A program made the position numbers and the translations under genes. This document shows positions 6,987 to 13,778 of a DNA stretch of 17,015 nucleotides, in pieces; positions within the stretch are counted from its first letter, which is position 1, and every line of letters begins with the position of its first letter. The notes below the pieces were generated by a model. It was not told the origin of the DNA. It ran no database searches and saw only the letters and a list, made by a program, of their open reading frames with translations. Source of the DNA: Actinomycetota bacterium (GTDB lineage: Bacteria; Actinomycetota; Rubrobacteria; Rubrobacterales; Rubrobacteraceae); assembly GCA_020200675.1 (NCBI GenBank), contig JAIVIG010000019.1:1-17015 (forward strand), read 5' to 3'.

Positions 6987-7678
6987 CGCGTCGCCTGCAG
7001 CTTCTCGACCCCGAGAGCCGATCCTCTGGGCGTAGCGTGTCGACGGTGATCTCCCGCGTCCGGGATGGCCTGCTGCGCGACAACAAGGTCATACCGGCGG
7101 TCCTGGGCGTCCTGGCGCTCCTGATCTTCGCCTGGCTCGTCGCGGGGGCCCTTATAGGCGGCCCCGACGACGAAGAGGAGCAGCAGGCCTCGAACCAGGC
7201 GTCCCTCGCCCAGGGAGATGATTCGGACAGCGGAGATGCCGAGACGCCCGCCCCCGGGGTCGAGAACCGCGACTCCGACGCCTCCTACGGAGGCTATGAC
7301 GAAGGTCCCAAAGACCCCTTCCGCCAAATCATCCCAAAGGCCGGCGAAGAAGACGGCGGCGGGCAAAATGACCGGGGTAGCGACGAGGACGATCGGAACA
7401 GTGGTGGCGCCAACGGAGGCAGAAGCGGCAACAGCCGGAACGGCGGCACGGGTAGGGGTGGTGACGGCGGAGGCGACAACGAGGACTTTATCGAGCAAAG
7501 ATCCCCCGGCGGTTCGGGCTCCCGAAGCGCCCCCGGCAGAGGCGGCCAAGGCAGCGCCAGCCAGGACGGCGCCGGACAGGCCGGCGCGGGCCAGGGCGGT
7601 TCTGGCCAGGGTGGCGTTGGTCAGGCCGGAGGCGGAGGGGGTTTGTTCAATAGCGGCGGAGACCTGCCGGCGCCGTAA
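6983..7678 (+). CDS. Single-pass membrane protein with Gly-rich tail in the pilP position
   Basis: Not recognised by sequence; the proposed role comes from position. The 231-residue protein has a basic cytoplasmic N-terminus (about 1-36), one hydrophobic segment (about 37-59) and an acidic stretch starting PDDEEEQQ. A DPFRQIIP motif at 111-118 recalls the (R/D)PF segment that opens PilP or GspC-type periplasmic regions. After that come about 100 residues rich in Gly, Asp, Ser, Asn and Gln, with a five-residue G-x-G-Q-x repeat at 196-220. No folded beta domain like that of PilP is visible, so it may be a degenerate PilP analogue or a linker protein reaching through the wall. The ATG overlaps the pilO stop (ATGA), so it is translationally coupled to pilO and is the last gene of the unit. 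Confidence 0.75.
   Translation: MTRRLQLLDPESRSSGRSVSTVISRVRDGLLRDNKVIPAVLGVLALLIFAWLVAGALIGGPDDEEEQQASNQASLAQGDDSDSGDAETPAPGVENRDSDASYGGYDEGPKDPFRQIIPKAGEEDGGGQNDRGSDEDDRNSGGANGGRSGNSRNGGTGRGGDGGGDNEDFIEQRSPGGSGSRSAPGRGGQGSASQDGAGQAGAGQGGSGQGGVGQAGGGGGLFNSGGDLPAP
7568..7642 (+). repeat. 15-bp-period repeat encoding GxGQx
   Basis: Five degenerate copies of a 15-base unit encode G-A-G-Q-A, G-A-G-Q-G, G-S-G-Q-G, G-V-G-Q-A and G-G-G-G-G. They lie in the disordered C-terminal tail of the pilP-position protein. Codons vary at third positions, so the pattern appears kept at protein level. Confidence 0.6.
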
Positions 7679-7762
7679 GGGTTCGGGTATCCTCTCGCAT
7701 GACGGCGGAGAGGAGCTAGGGCGCAGCGGCTACCGGACGGGAGGTCGCCTGCATGTCGTACC

Positions 7763-7800
7763 CCTAATACGCCGGACGCACGTTGGTAGTTTATATTAGG
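7763..7800. repeat. Inverted repeat CCTAATA ... TATTAGG upstream of aroC
   Basis: CCTAATA (7763-7769) and TATTAGG (7794-7800) are perfect 7-base inverted copies, 24 bases apart. The right arm overlaps the TATATT -10 candidate. This layout would suit an operator, but no regulator is recognised. Confidence 0.35.
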
Positions 7801-7831
7801 CTGTGCTTGGCCCGTAGTGTCGGTGGCCGGG

Positions 7832-7851
7832 GGTTCGTATAGGTTCGTACA
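7832..7851 (+). repeat. 10-bp tandem repeat in the aroC leader
   Basis: GGTTCGTATA is followed directly by GGTTCGTACA, two copies of a 10-base unit differing at one base. One-helical-turn spacing could reflect protein binding, or simple duplication. Confidence 0.4.
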
Positions 7852-7872
7852 GAGAGAGGACGTGCTCGAGCG

Positions 7873-9084
7873 GTGAGGTTCGATTTTTCTACGGCGGGAG
7901 AGTCGCACGGGCCCGGTGAGGTCGCCCTGGTGCATGGGGTCCCGGCGGGCCTGGGCCTCGTCGCCGAGGACATCAACAGGGACCTGGCGCGGAGGCAACG
8001 GGGCTACGGACGCGGCGGACGCCAGAAGATAGAGACGGACGAGGTCGAGTTCCTTGGCGGCGTGCGCCACGGGTACACTTTGGGGTCCCCGATCGCGATG
8101 CTCGTCCGCAACCAGGACTACGCCAACTGGGAGGACCGGATGACCCCGGACCCGCCCGAGGAACCCCCGAAGAAGGTTACGCTGCCCCGCCCCGGGCACG
8201 CGGACCTCGCCGGGATGCAGAAGTTCGCCTTCGACGACTTGAGGAACGTCCTCGAGCGCTCCAGCGCCCGCGAGACGACCGCCCGGGTCGCCGCCGGCGG
8301 CGTTGCGAGGAAGCTCCTCGCCGAGTTCGGCATAACCGTGAACAGCGCGGTGTACCGGATCGGGGCTGCCTCCTTCGACAAGGAGCGGGCGGCGTCGTTG
8401 GCGGCGAAGGCCGACGACTCCGAGGTGCGTTGCCCGGACGAGGAGGCCACCGAGAGGATGAAGGCCGAGATCGACGCGGCTCGCTACGCCCGGGACGCCC
8501 TGGGCGGGGAGTTCGTCGTGGTGGCCGAAGGGTGCCCGCCGGGACTCGGCTCCTACGTGGACTGGCGCGACAAGCTCGACGCCAAGCTCGCCCACGCGGT
8601 CATGTCCATCAACGCCATAAAGGGCGTGGAGATCGGGCTCGGCTTCGGCGTTGCCAGCCGCCGCTCCAGCGAGGTGCAGGACGAGATCCTGCTCGAAAAC
8701 GGACGCGAGGACTCCCCTCGACTGGTCCGCTCGAGCAACCGCCTGGGGGGCTTCGAGGGCGGCATGACCAACGGCGAGCCGGTCGTGGTCGCCGCCGCGA
8801 TGAAGCCGATCTCCACGATCGCCAAAGCGTTGCGTACCGTGGACCTCTCGACCTACGAGCCCTCGCGCGCCTTCCGGGAGCGGGCCGACACCGCCGCCGT
8901 GGCCGCCGCAGCGGTGATCGGCGAATCCATGGTCGCCGTCGTGCTGGCCGAGGCGTTCCTGGAGAAGTTCGGCGCCGACAACATGACCGACATCCGGGCT
9001 TCCTACGACTTCTACACCGCACGCCTCCGCGCCGCCCGGGACGCCGCGCGGCACCCCGAGCGTGACCCGGAGGCGCGTTCCTAG
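7873..9084 (+). CDS. aroC: Chorismate synthase
   Basis: The enzyme converts 5-enolpyruvylshikimate-3-phosphate to chorismate, the last shikimate-pathway step, using reduced FMN. The 403-residue protein has the expected start FDFSTAGESHGPGE. It also has the RQRGYGRGGRQKIE flavin and substrate-binding segment, the RNQDYANWE region, the ERSSARETTARVAAGG signature (about residues 133-148) and the late GGFEGGMTNGEPVVV and PISTIAKAL segments. The start is GTG 7873, inside a GTGA that also ends a four-codon frame from 7862. It opens a cluster in which aroK follows after 15 bases, then aroB and aroQ. Confidence 0.97.
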   Translation: MRFDFSTAGESHGPGEVALVHGVPAGLGLVAEDINRDLARRQRGYGRGGRQKIETDEVEFLGGVRHGYTLGSPIAMLVRNQDYANWEDRMTPDPPEEPPKKVTLPRPGHADLAGMQKFAFDDLRNVLERSSARETTARVAAGGVARKLLAEFGITVNSAVYRIGAASFDKERAASLAAKADDSEVRCPDEEATERMKAEIDAARYARDALGGEFVVVAEGCPPGLGSYVDWRDKLDAKLAHAVMSINAIKGVEIGLGFGVASRRSSEVQDEILLENGREDSPRLVRSSNRLGGFEGGMTNGEPVVVAAAMKPISTIAKALRTVDLSTYEPSRAFRERADTAAVAAAAVIGESMVAVVLAEAFLEKFGADNMTDIRASYDFYTARLRAARDAARHPERDPEARS

Positions 9085-9099
9085 ACCTTGGAGGGGCCA

Positions 9100-9591
9100 T
9101 TGACCATAGTCGGGTACATGGGCAGCGGCAAGAGCACGGTGGGACACATCGTGGCCGAATCGCTCCGCTGGAAGTTCGTCGACCTCGACGAGGCCGTGGC
9201 CGCCCGGGCGGGGCTCTCGATCCCGGAGATCTTCGAATCCTCCAGCGAACCTTCCTTCCGCAACCTCGAGCGCCGGGAACTAATGCACGCCCTCGACGGA
9301 CCCCGCGAGAGTGTCGTCGCCTGCGGGGGCGGCGTGGTGATAGACCCCCGCAACCGCGCCCGACTCATTGAGGTCTCGACGGTGTTCCTCTGGGAGGACA
9401 CGGATGTCCTCTACCGCAGAACCCGCGGCCCCGGGCGACCACTGCGGGGCGTAAGCTTCGAGGACTTCGCCCGCCGGTACGCCGAGCGCCTCCCCTACTA
9501 CCTGGAGGTCGCCGCGCTCCAGATAGAACCCAACAACCGCCCGCCTCGCCGGGTGGCCGACGAGATCCTCGAGTGGTTCCGCGGCGTATGA
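9100..9591 (+). CDS. aroK: Shikimate kinase
   Basis: The enzyme phosphorylates shikimate at the 3-hydroxyl using ATP. TTG 9100 is preferred over TTG 9088, because GGAGG at 9090-9094 then sits five bases upstream and the protein starts MTIVGYMGSGKST with the P-loop at the normal place. The 163-residue length is typical. The DLD metal and substrate site is at about 28-30, followed by FRNLERREL, the VACGGGVV loop and the RPLRG lid arginine. The stop overlaps the aroB start (ATGA). Confidence 0.96.
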   Translation: MTIVGYMGSGKSTVGHIVAESLRWKFVDLDEAVAARAGLSIPEIFESSSEPSFRNLERRELMHALDGPRESVVACGGGVVIDPRNRARLIEVSTVFLWEDTDVLYRRTRGPGRPLRGVSFEDFARRYAERLPYYLEVAALQIEPNNRPPRRVADEILEWFRGV

Positions 9592-10673
9592 GAGGAAGCG
9601 TGACCGTCGCGGCGACGACGCCCTACGAGGTCCGAGTCGAGCCGGCTCTGGACCTGAACTCCGCCGTCTCCAGCGCCCAACCGCCCGGGACCGCCGTCCT
9701 ACTCACCGACTCGGATGTGGGTCCGCTCCACGCCCCCGCCGTAACCGAAGCGCTCGAACGGGCTGGATGGACCGTCGCCGACATCATCACGGTCCCCGCG
9801 GGCGAGGCCTCAAAGAGCCTCTCGGTCTACGAGGGGGTCGTGCGCAGGCTGGCCGCCGCCGGCCTGCCCCGCGGCGGGACGCTCTTCGCGCTCGGGGGCG
9901 GGGTTGTCGGCGACCTGGGAGGGTTTGTAGCCAGTAGCTACATGCGGGGCATAGATTTCGTCCAGCTGCCGACCTCCCTGCTCGCGATGGTGGACAGCTC
10001 CGTCGGGGGCAAAGTAGGTTTGGACCTCCCCGAGGGCAAGAACCTCGTCGGCGCCTTCTTGCAGCCTCGCCTCGTAGCGGCGAACCTCGACTGGCTCGAG
10101 ACGCTGCCCCCCCGCGAGGTCTCGCACGGCCTCGCCGAAGTTCTCAAGATGGGACTCCTCGCCGGCGGCGAGTTCTTCGAGGACCTCGGCGGTCTGGCGG
10201 CCGCCCGGGCCGGCGACGAGGAAGCTTTGCAATCCCTGATCCTGCACTCCGTACGATACAAGGCCGCCGTGGTCGCCGAGGACGAGCGCGAGAGCGGCCT
10301 GCGCGCCGTCCTCAACTACGGCCACACCATCGGCCACGGCCTGGAAGCCGCCGCGGCCTACGACCTCCCCCACGGCGAGGCCGTCGCCGCCGGGATGCTC
10401 GCTGCCGCCCGCCTCTCCCGCGAGAAGTTCGGCGCCGATCTGCTCGAGCTTCACGAAGACCTTCTCCGCGCCGCCGGCCTGCCGCTAAAAGTTCCCGCCG
10501 TAGACGTCGAAACCGTCCTCGAAGCTATGAGCCGCGACAAGAAGCGCCGCAACTCCGACCGCGCCGGCGAGTACCGCTTCGTACTCCTCGGAGACGTGGG
10601 CCACCCCGAGCGGGACGTACCGGTCGGCGTCGCCGAGGCTCGCCGGGCCATAGGAGCCGTCCTTGGCCCCTAG
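9588..10673 (+). CDS. aroB: 3-Dehydroquinate synthase
   Basis: The NAD- and metal-dependent enzyme cyclises DAHP to 3-dehydroquinate, the second shikimate-pathway step. Visible motifs are the NAD-binding GGGVVGDLGGFVASSYMRGI, the QLPTSLLAMVDSSVGGKVG block, PEGKNLVGAF, and the metal-site LNYGHTIGHGLEA with a second His in the PHGEAVAAGM block. I choose ATG 9588 because it overlaps the aroK stop; GTG 9600, with GAGGAA just upstream, is a reasonable alternative. The length of 361 residues is typical. Its 3' end overlaps aroQ by 11 bases. Confidence 0.97.
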   Translation: MRGSVTVAATTPYEVRVEPALDLNSAVSSAQPPGTAVLLTDSDVGPLHAPAVTEALERAGWTVADIITVPAGEASKSLSVYEGVVRRLAAAGLPRGGTLFALGGGVVGDLGGFVASSYMRGIDFVQLPTSLLAMVDSSVGGKVGLDLPEGKNLVGAFLQPRLVAANLDWLETLPPREVSHGLAEVLKMGLLAGGEFFEDLGGLAAARAGDEEALQSLILHSVRYKAAVVAEDERESGLRAVLNYGHTIGHGLEAAAAYDLPHGEAVAAGMLAAARLSREKFGADLLELHEDLLRAAGLPLKVPAVDVETVLEAMSRDKKRRNSDRAGEYRFVLLGDVGHPERDVPVGVAEARRAIGAVLGP

Positions 10674-11097
10674 AGTCTTCGTCCTAAACGGTGTCAACCT
10701 CGGGACCCTCGGACGGCGGCGACCGGAGGTCTACGGAACCTTGACTCTGAACGATATAGAGAAGCTTTTGCGCGACGAATTTCCGGAGGTGGAGTTCGAG
10801 TTCAGGCAGACGGATCACGAAGGGGAGATGGTTGGCTTTATCCGGGAGGCGGCAGAATCGTCCGGGCTCGCCATAAACCCCGGCGCGTGGACGCACTACT
10901 CCTACGCCCTCCACGATGCCCTGGAGACGTTGGATGTACCGAAGGTAGAAGTTCACCTTTCGAATGTTCACGCGAGAGAGGAGTGGCGCCGCCGCTCGGT
11001 CGTATCACCGGCGGTCGATGCGGTGGTGGTCGGGATGGGTGCGTTGGGCTACCAAGCCGCCGTTGCCTACCTCCTTTCGAGATCGGATCGACGGTGA
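10663..11097 (+). CDS. aroQ: 3-Dehydroquinate dehydratase, type II
   Basis: The enzyme dehydrates 3-dehydroquinate to 3-dehydroshikimate, using the product of the gene before it. The 144-residue length is that of the type II family. The signature VLNGVNLGTLGRRRPEVYG carries the catalytic Arg and Tyr24. NPGAWTHYSYALHDAL and HLSNVHAREEWRRRSVVSP supply the His and the substrate-binding residues. The TTG start at 10663 lies within the end of aroB. The TGA stop overlaps a GTG (GTGA) that would start the following broken gene. Confidence 0.97.
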   Translation: MAPRVFVLNGVNLGTLGRRRPEVYGTLTLNDIEKLLRDEFPEVEFEFRQTDHEGEMVGFIREAAESSGLAINPGAWTHYSYALHDALETLDVPKVEVHLSNVHAREEWRRRSVVSPAVDAVVVGMGALGYQAAVAYLLSRSDRR

Positions 11098-11491
11098 GCT
11101 GGCGCGTGGCGGAGGGCGGGTACCGTAGGGGCTCGTGCTAGGGAGCCTGCGGGCGTGATCTACTGCTACTGCCGCGATTGCCGGAGGACGAGCGGCGCTC
11201 CGGCCCCGCTCTTCGTCGGATACCGGACGGAGCAGGTGGAGACCGGGCGGGGAGTGCCGAAGGTTTACTGCTCGTCCCCGGGCGTAAGCCGGTCCTTCTG
11301 CGCTGATTGCGGGACGCCGCTCTCGTACGAGGACGAGTGGTTGCCCGGCGAGGTCTACGCACCGGTCAGGCGTCTTCGACGACCCGGAGCCCTTCGAGCC
11401 CGAGGCGTACAACTGGGTCTTCCAGAGGCTCGAACATTTCGACATCCTCGACGGTCTGCCGCGCCACCAGAAGAGCAGCAAGCCCCGGTAG
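11094..11491 (+). pseudogene. GFA-type zinc protein (glutathione-dependent formaldehyde-activating-like), disrupted
   Basis: The middle frame from 11155 encodes IYCYCRDCRRTSGAPAPL, SSPGVSRSFCADCGTPLSY and GEVYA. These are the zinc-binding CxxC and CxxCGT motifs of the GFA family, whose biochemical role is often unclear despite the name. After about 11360 the family sequence continues in the +1 frame as GVFDDPEPFEPEAYNWVFQR, then LDGLPRHQKSSKPR, ending at TAG 11489-11491. One extra base, or two missing, near 11358-11367 explains this. At the 5' end a GTG overlapping the aroQ stop opens MSWRVAEGGYRRGSC and stops, resembling a damaged GGCxCG start. At least two defects are therefore present. They could be sequence errors or real decay. 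Confidence 0.7.
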
Positions 11492-11573
11492 CCGCCAGCG
11501 GTTCGGGCTTGGACCTGTCCGAAAGAAGCTGGCCTTATACGGTAACAGGGGCATTGAAAACTCTATCAGGCAG

Positions 11574-11605
11574 GCCCTTCGCCGTGCCGCGTCTAGACGA
11601 AGGGC
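11574..11605. repeat. 8-bp perfect hairpin
   Basis: GCCCTTCG (11574-11581) pairs with CGAAGGGC (11598-11605) across a 16-base loop containing a TCTAGA palindrome. No T run follows, so it is a weak terminator candidate. Confidence 0.4.
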
Positions 11606-11705
11606 GAAGGGGCGCTCGGGCGTCTACTATCCTCTCATCGGCCCGGATATAGGCCTACAGACTGCGGCGAGGCGAAAGGCGCAAAGGTCGGGCGGGAGGC
11701 GAGGT

Positions 11706-11767
11706 CCCCGTTCTGTTCGTGGAGAGGCGGGCCCGAACGGGGTGGGTTTGCCGGGGGAACAGGACGG
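11706..11767 (+). promoter_or_regulatory. Two mutually exclusive hairpins upstream of efp
   Basis: CCCCGTTC (11706-11713) pairs perfectly with GAACGGGG (11735-11742). The overlapping CCGTTCTGTTC (11708-11718) can instead pair over 11 positions with GAACAGGACGG (11757-11767), with one G-T wobble. Both cannot form at once, as in attenuator-type leaders. The promoter candidate at 11774 lies downstream, so the structure matters only for transcripts entering from further upstream. Confidence 0.4.
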
Positions 11768-11773
11768 AAGATG

Positions 11774-11782
11774 TGCGATAAT
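11774..11782 (+). promoter_or_regulatory. Extended -10 promoter candidate for efp
   Basis: TGCGATAAT has a GATAAT hexamer preceded by TG. It lies within the dyad GCGATA-A-TATCGC (11775-11787), which could be an operator overlapping the promoter. No -35 is visible. Alternatively, the dyad followed by GGCGTTTTT (11788-11795) could be a weak terminator. Confidence 0.4.
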
Positions 11783-11825
11783 ATCGCGGCGTTTTTCGGG
11801 TAAGAAGAGCAATTTACGAGGAGCG

Positions 11826-12392
11826 ATGGCGGATACTATCTCAACGAATCAGTTTAGAAACGGCGCGGCCATCCGGGTGGACGGCAAGCGCTTCACCATT
11901 ACGTACTTCCAGCACGTAAAGCCGGGCAAGGGCGGGGCGTTCGTCAGGACGCGGCTGAGGAACCTCGACACGGGGGCCGTGATCGAGAAAACCTTCCGGG
12001 CTGGGGAGAAGGTCGAGAGCGTGAGGACTGAGTCGCGGCCGATGCAGTTCCTCTATCGCGATGGGGACCTCTTCTACTTCATGGACTCGGAGACCTACGA
12101 GCAGTTGGCCATCCCCGTCGAGGTTATCGGCGAGGCGGCGGGCTTCATCGCCCCGAACGGCGAGGCGAGGGTGCTCTCGGCGGACGGGGAGGTCGTGAGC
12201 GTCGAGCCCCCGGCGCACGTGGATCTCGAGGTGTCCGAGACCGATCCGGGCCTCAAGGGCGACACGGCGACCGGCGGCTCGAAGCCGGCCACGCTCGAGA
12301 CCGGGGTTGTGGTGCAGGTGCCGCTCTTCGTGAACGTCGGCGAGAGGGTGCGGGTGGACACGCGCACCAACGAGTACCTGACGAGGGTCTAG
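11826..12392 (+). CDS. efp: Elongation factor P
   Basis: EF-P binds ribosomes stalled at consecutive prolines and promotes peptide-bond formation. The protein from ATG 11826, with ACGAGGAG about five bases upstream, is 188 residues, the normal length. It starts MADTISTNQFRNGAAIRVDGK. The functional loop KPGKGGAF places Lys35 at the tip, where many bacteria carry a modification; no modification enzyme is in the window. The three beta-barrel domains are covered, including DTATGGSKPATLETG and the ending NVGERVRVDTRTNEYLTRV. The longer frame upstream of the ATG has no family resemblance. nusB starts seven bases after the stop. Confidence 0.97.
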   Translation: MADTISTNQFRNGAAIRVDGKRFTITYFQHVKPGKGGAFVRTRLRNLDTGAVIEKTFRAGEKVESVRTESRPMQFLYRDGDLFYFMDSETYEQLAIPVEVIGEAAGFIAPNGEARVLSADGEVVSVEPPAHVDLEVSETDPGLKGDTATGGSKPATLETGVVVQVPLFVNVGERVRVDTRTNEYLTRV

Positions 12393-12399
12393 GGGCCTT

Positions 12400-12834
12400 T
12401 TGAGCAGCCGGCGCACGGCACGCAAGAATGCCTTTTTGGTGCTCTACCAGCGCGACGTCACCGAACGTCAGCTAGACGAGGTCGTGGAGCGTTGGCGCTC
12501 GTACCGGGGTGAGCTCGACGAGTACGCGCTCGCGCTCGTACACGGGGTGGAGCGGGAGCGCGAAGCCCTCGACGGGCGGCTCGGCGAGGTCGCGCTCGGC
12601 TGGCCGGTACACAGGATGAGCGCGGTGGACCGCACGATCCTGCGCCTCGCGCTCTACGAGATGCTCCACGTCGAGGATGTGCCCGCGGAGGTGGCCGTGG
12701 GCGAGGCTATGGAGCTCGCCCAGGGCTTCTCCAGCGACGAGTCGCCTCAGTTCGTCGGCGGCGTCTTGCGGGGAGCGAAGGAGGCCTGGCTCGGCGAGAT
12801 CGAACGACACGACCGGCGGGTCGAACATGGGTAA
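12400..12834 (+). CDS. nusB: Transcription antitermination factor NusB
   Basis: NusB with NusE (ribosomal protein S10) binds boxA RNA and supports antitermination in rRNA operons. The 144-residue all-helical protein has the typical start SSRRTARKNAFLVLYQRDVT and the central HRMSAVDRTILRLALYEML. VPAEVAVGEAMELAQGFSSDESPQFVGGVL matches the conserved C-terminal helix bundle. The start is TTG 12400 with only a weak G-rich site. Its end overlaps the next gene by eight bases. The efp-nusB order is common in bacteria. Confidence 0.95.
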   Translation: MSSRRTARKNAFLVLYQRDVTERQLDEVVERWRSYRGELDEYALALVHGVEREREALDGRLGEVALGWPVHRMSAVDRTILRLALYEMLHVEDVPAEVAVGEAMELAQGFSSDESPQFVGGVLRGAKEAWLGEIERHDRRVEHG

Positions 12835-13765
12835 GAGGCTCGACGGGGCGCGAAACGCCCCCAATAGCGTGTCGCGAAGCGCGCCCCGGAGCCGCTGGGA
12901 GGAGCACCGGGCGCGGTTCGAGGCCTACATCGAAGGTCTGGTCTTCTCGGAGGAGCCGCGTCTCGAGACGCTCGTCGAGGCGATGCGCTACTCGATGCTC
13001 GGCGGGGGCAAGAGGGTGCGTCCGACCCTGTGCATGGAGGTCGCGGAAGTCTTCGGGGCGGAGCCCGGGCTCGTGTTGCCTTCGGCGACGGCCGTAGAGC
13101 TCATCCACACGTACTCGCTCATACACGACGACCTGCCGGCGATGGACGATGACGACTTCCGGCGGGGCAGGCCGACCGTCCACAAGAAGTACGGCGAGGC
13201 GATGGGGATCCTCGCGGGCGACGCCTTTTTCGGGGAGTCGTTGACGCTCATCACCGTCCACCAGGAGGGCTCCCCCGAGCAGGTTTTGGAGGTCGTGCGC
13301 GAGCTCGCCGGCTCTACCGGGGTGAACGGGATGGCCGGCGGGCAGGTCATGGACATGGACCAGACCGGGGTGGGCGGTGCCGCGGACCCCGAGACTCTCC
13401 ATATGATCCACAACTACAAGACCGGCGCGCTCATAAAGAGCAGCGCGCGGATAGGTGCGATCCTGGCAGGCGCCGGGGAGGAAGAGCAGGCGGCCGTCTC
13501 GGAGTATGCGATGGAGCTCGGCCTGTGCTTTCAGATAGTAGACGACGTCCTGAACGCTACCTCGACGCGCGAAGCTCTGGGCAAGAGCGCCGGGAGCGAC
13601 GCCGAGCAGGGCAAGGCCACCTTCGTCGGGGTCTACGGCCTCGACGGCGCGAAGCGGGAGGCGGACGAGGCCGCCGAAAAGGCGCTCCAGGCCCTCTCTA
13701 CCGTCGACGGCGACACCTCCGGCCTCGAAGAGCTGGCGCTATTCGTCCGGCACCGGGGCCATTAG
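12827..13765 (+). CDS. Polyprenyl (farnesyl/geranylgeranyl-type) diphosphate synthase
   Basis: The enzyme condenses isopentenyl diphosphate with allylic diphosphates to make C15 or C20 chains for quinones, carotenoids or membrane lipids; chain length cannot be settled from the sequence. From ATG 12827 the protein is 312 residues; the frame upstream of that only shadows nusB. GGGKRVRPTLCMEVAEVFG binds the IPP side. The first aspartate-rich motif, HDDLPAMDDDDFRRGRPTVH, is at about 100-119. The second motif reads DDVLN at 239-243 rather than the common DDxxD, so the last aspartate is asparagine. The C-terminal GKATFVGVYGLDGAKREADEA is family-like. It overlaps nusB and is followed 13 bases later by tlyA. 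Confidence 0.92.
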   Translation: MGKRLDGARNAPNSVSRSAPRSRWEEHRARFEAYIEGLVFSEEPRLETLVEAMRYSMLGGGKRVRPTLCMEVAEVFGAEPGLVLPSATAVELIHTYSLIHDDLPAMDDDDFRRGRPTVHKKYGEAMGILAGDAFFGESLTLITVHQEGSPEQVLEVVRELAGSTGVNGMAGGQVMDMDQTGVGGAADPETLHMIHNYKTGALIKSSARIGAILAGAGEEEQAAVSEYAMELGLCFQIVDDVLNATSTREALGKSAGSDAEQGKATFVGVYGLDGAKREADEAAEKALQALSTVDGDTSGLEELALFVRHRGH

Positions 13766-13778
13766 CGGCGCGCTAGAA

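Larger units (their letters stand above)
7679..7872 (+). promoter_or_regulatory. Regulatory gap before the aro cluster
   Basis: No gene is seen in these 194 bases. TCCTCTC (7690-7696) pairs with GAGAGGA (7708-7714) as a 7-bp hairpin, but no T run follows. TATATT at 7792-7797 is a good -10 candidate with no clear -35. A purine-rich GAGAGAGGA at 7851-7859 is the likely aroC ribosome binding site, although its 13-base spacing is long. The region probably separates the pilus unit from the aro unit. Confidence 0.4.
11492..11825. other. Gene-free region before efp
   Basis: No credible gene is seen here. The long frame running into efp from upstream has no family resemblance before the efp ATG. The region holds a perfect 8-bp hairpin at 11574-11605, an overlapping pair of alternative hairpins at 11706-11767 and a promoter-like element at 11774-11782, each described separately. 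No tRNA, tmRNA or known riboswitch was recognised. Confidence 0.6.

Noticed and set aside
7568..7642. 15-bp repeat considered as a CRISPR-like or DNA-level repeat array
   Set aside because: Copies are adjacent without spacers, in frame and vary at third codon positions, which indicates a protein-level repeat.
7832..7851. Tandem GGTTCGTA considered as tRNA T-loops
   Set aside because: No acceptor stem, anticodon arm or paired T-arm can be drawn around either copy.
7621..9147. 508-codon open frame on the - strand
   Set aside because: It mirrors aroC, and its His/Val/Gly-rich product resembles no family. High third-position G/C makes such antisense frames common.
11307..11825. N-terminal extension of efp by about 170 codons
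   Set aside because: The efp ATG at 11826 has a ribosome binding site and gives the normal EF-P length. The upstream part is Ser/Arg-rich and overlaps the GFA gene in another frame.
12677..12826. N-terminal extension of the prenyl synthase
   Set aside because: It lies within nusB in another frame and has no family resemblance; ATG 12827 gives a normal-length enzyme.
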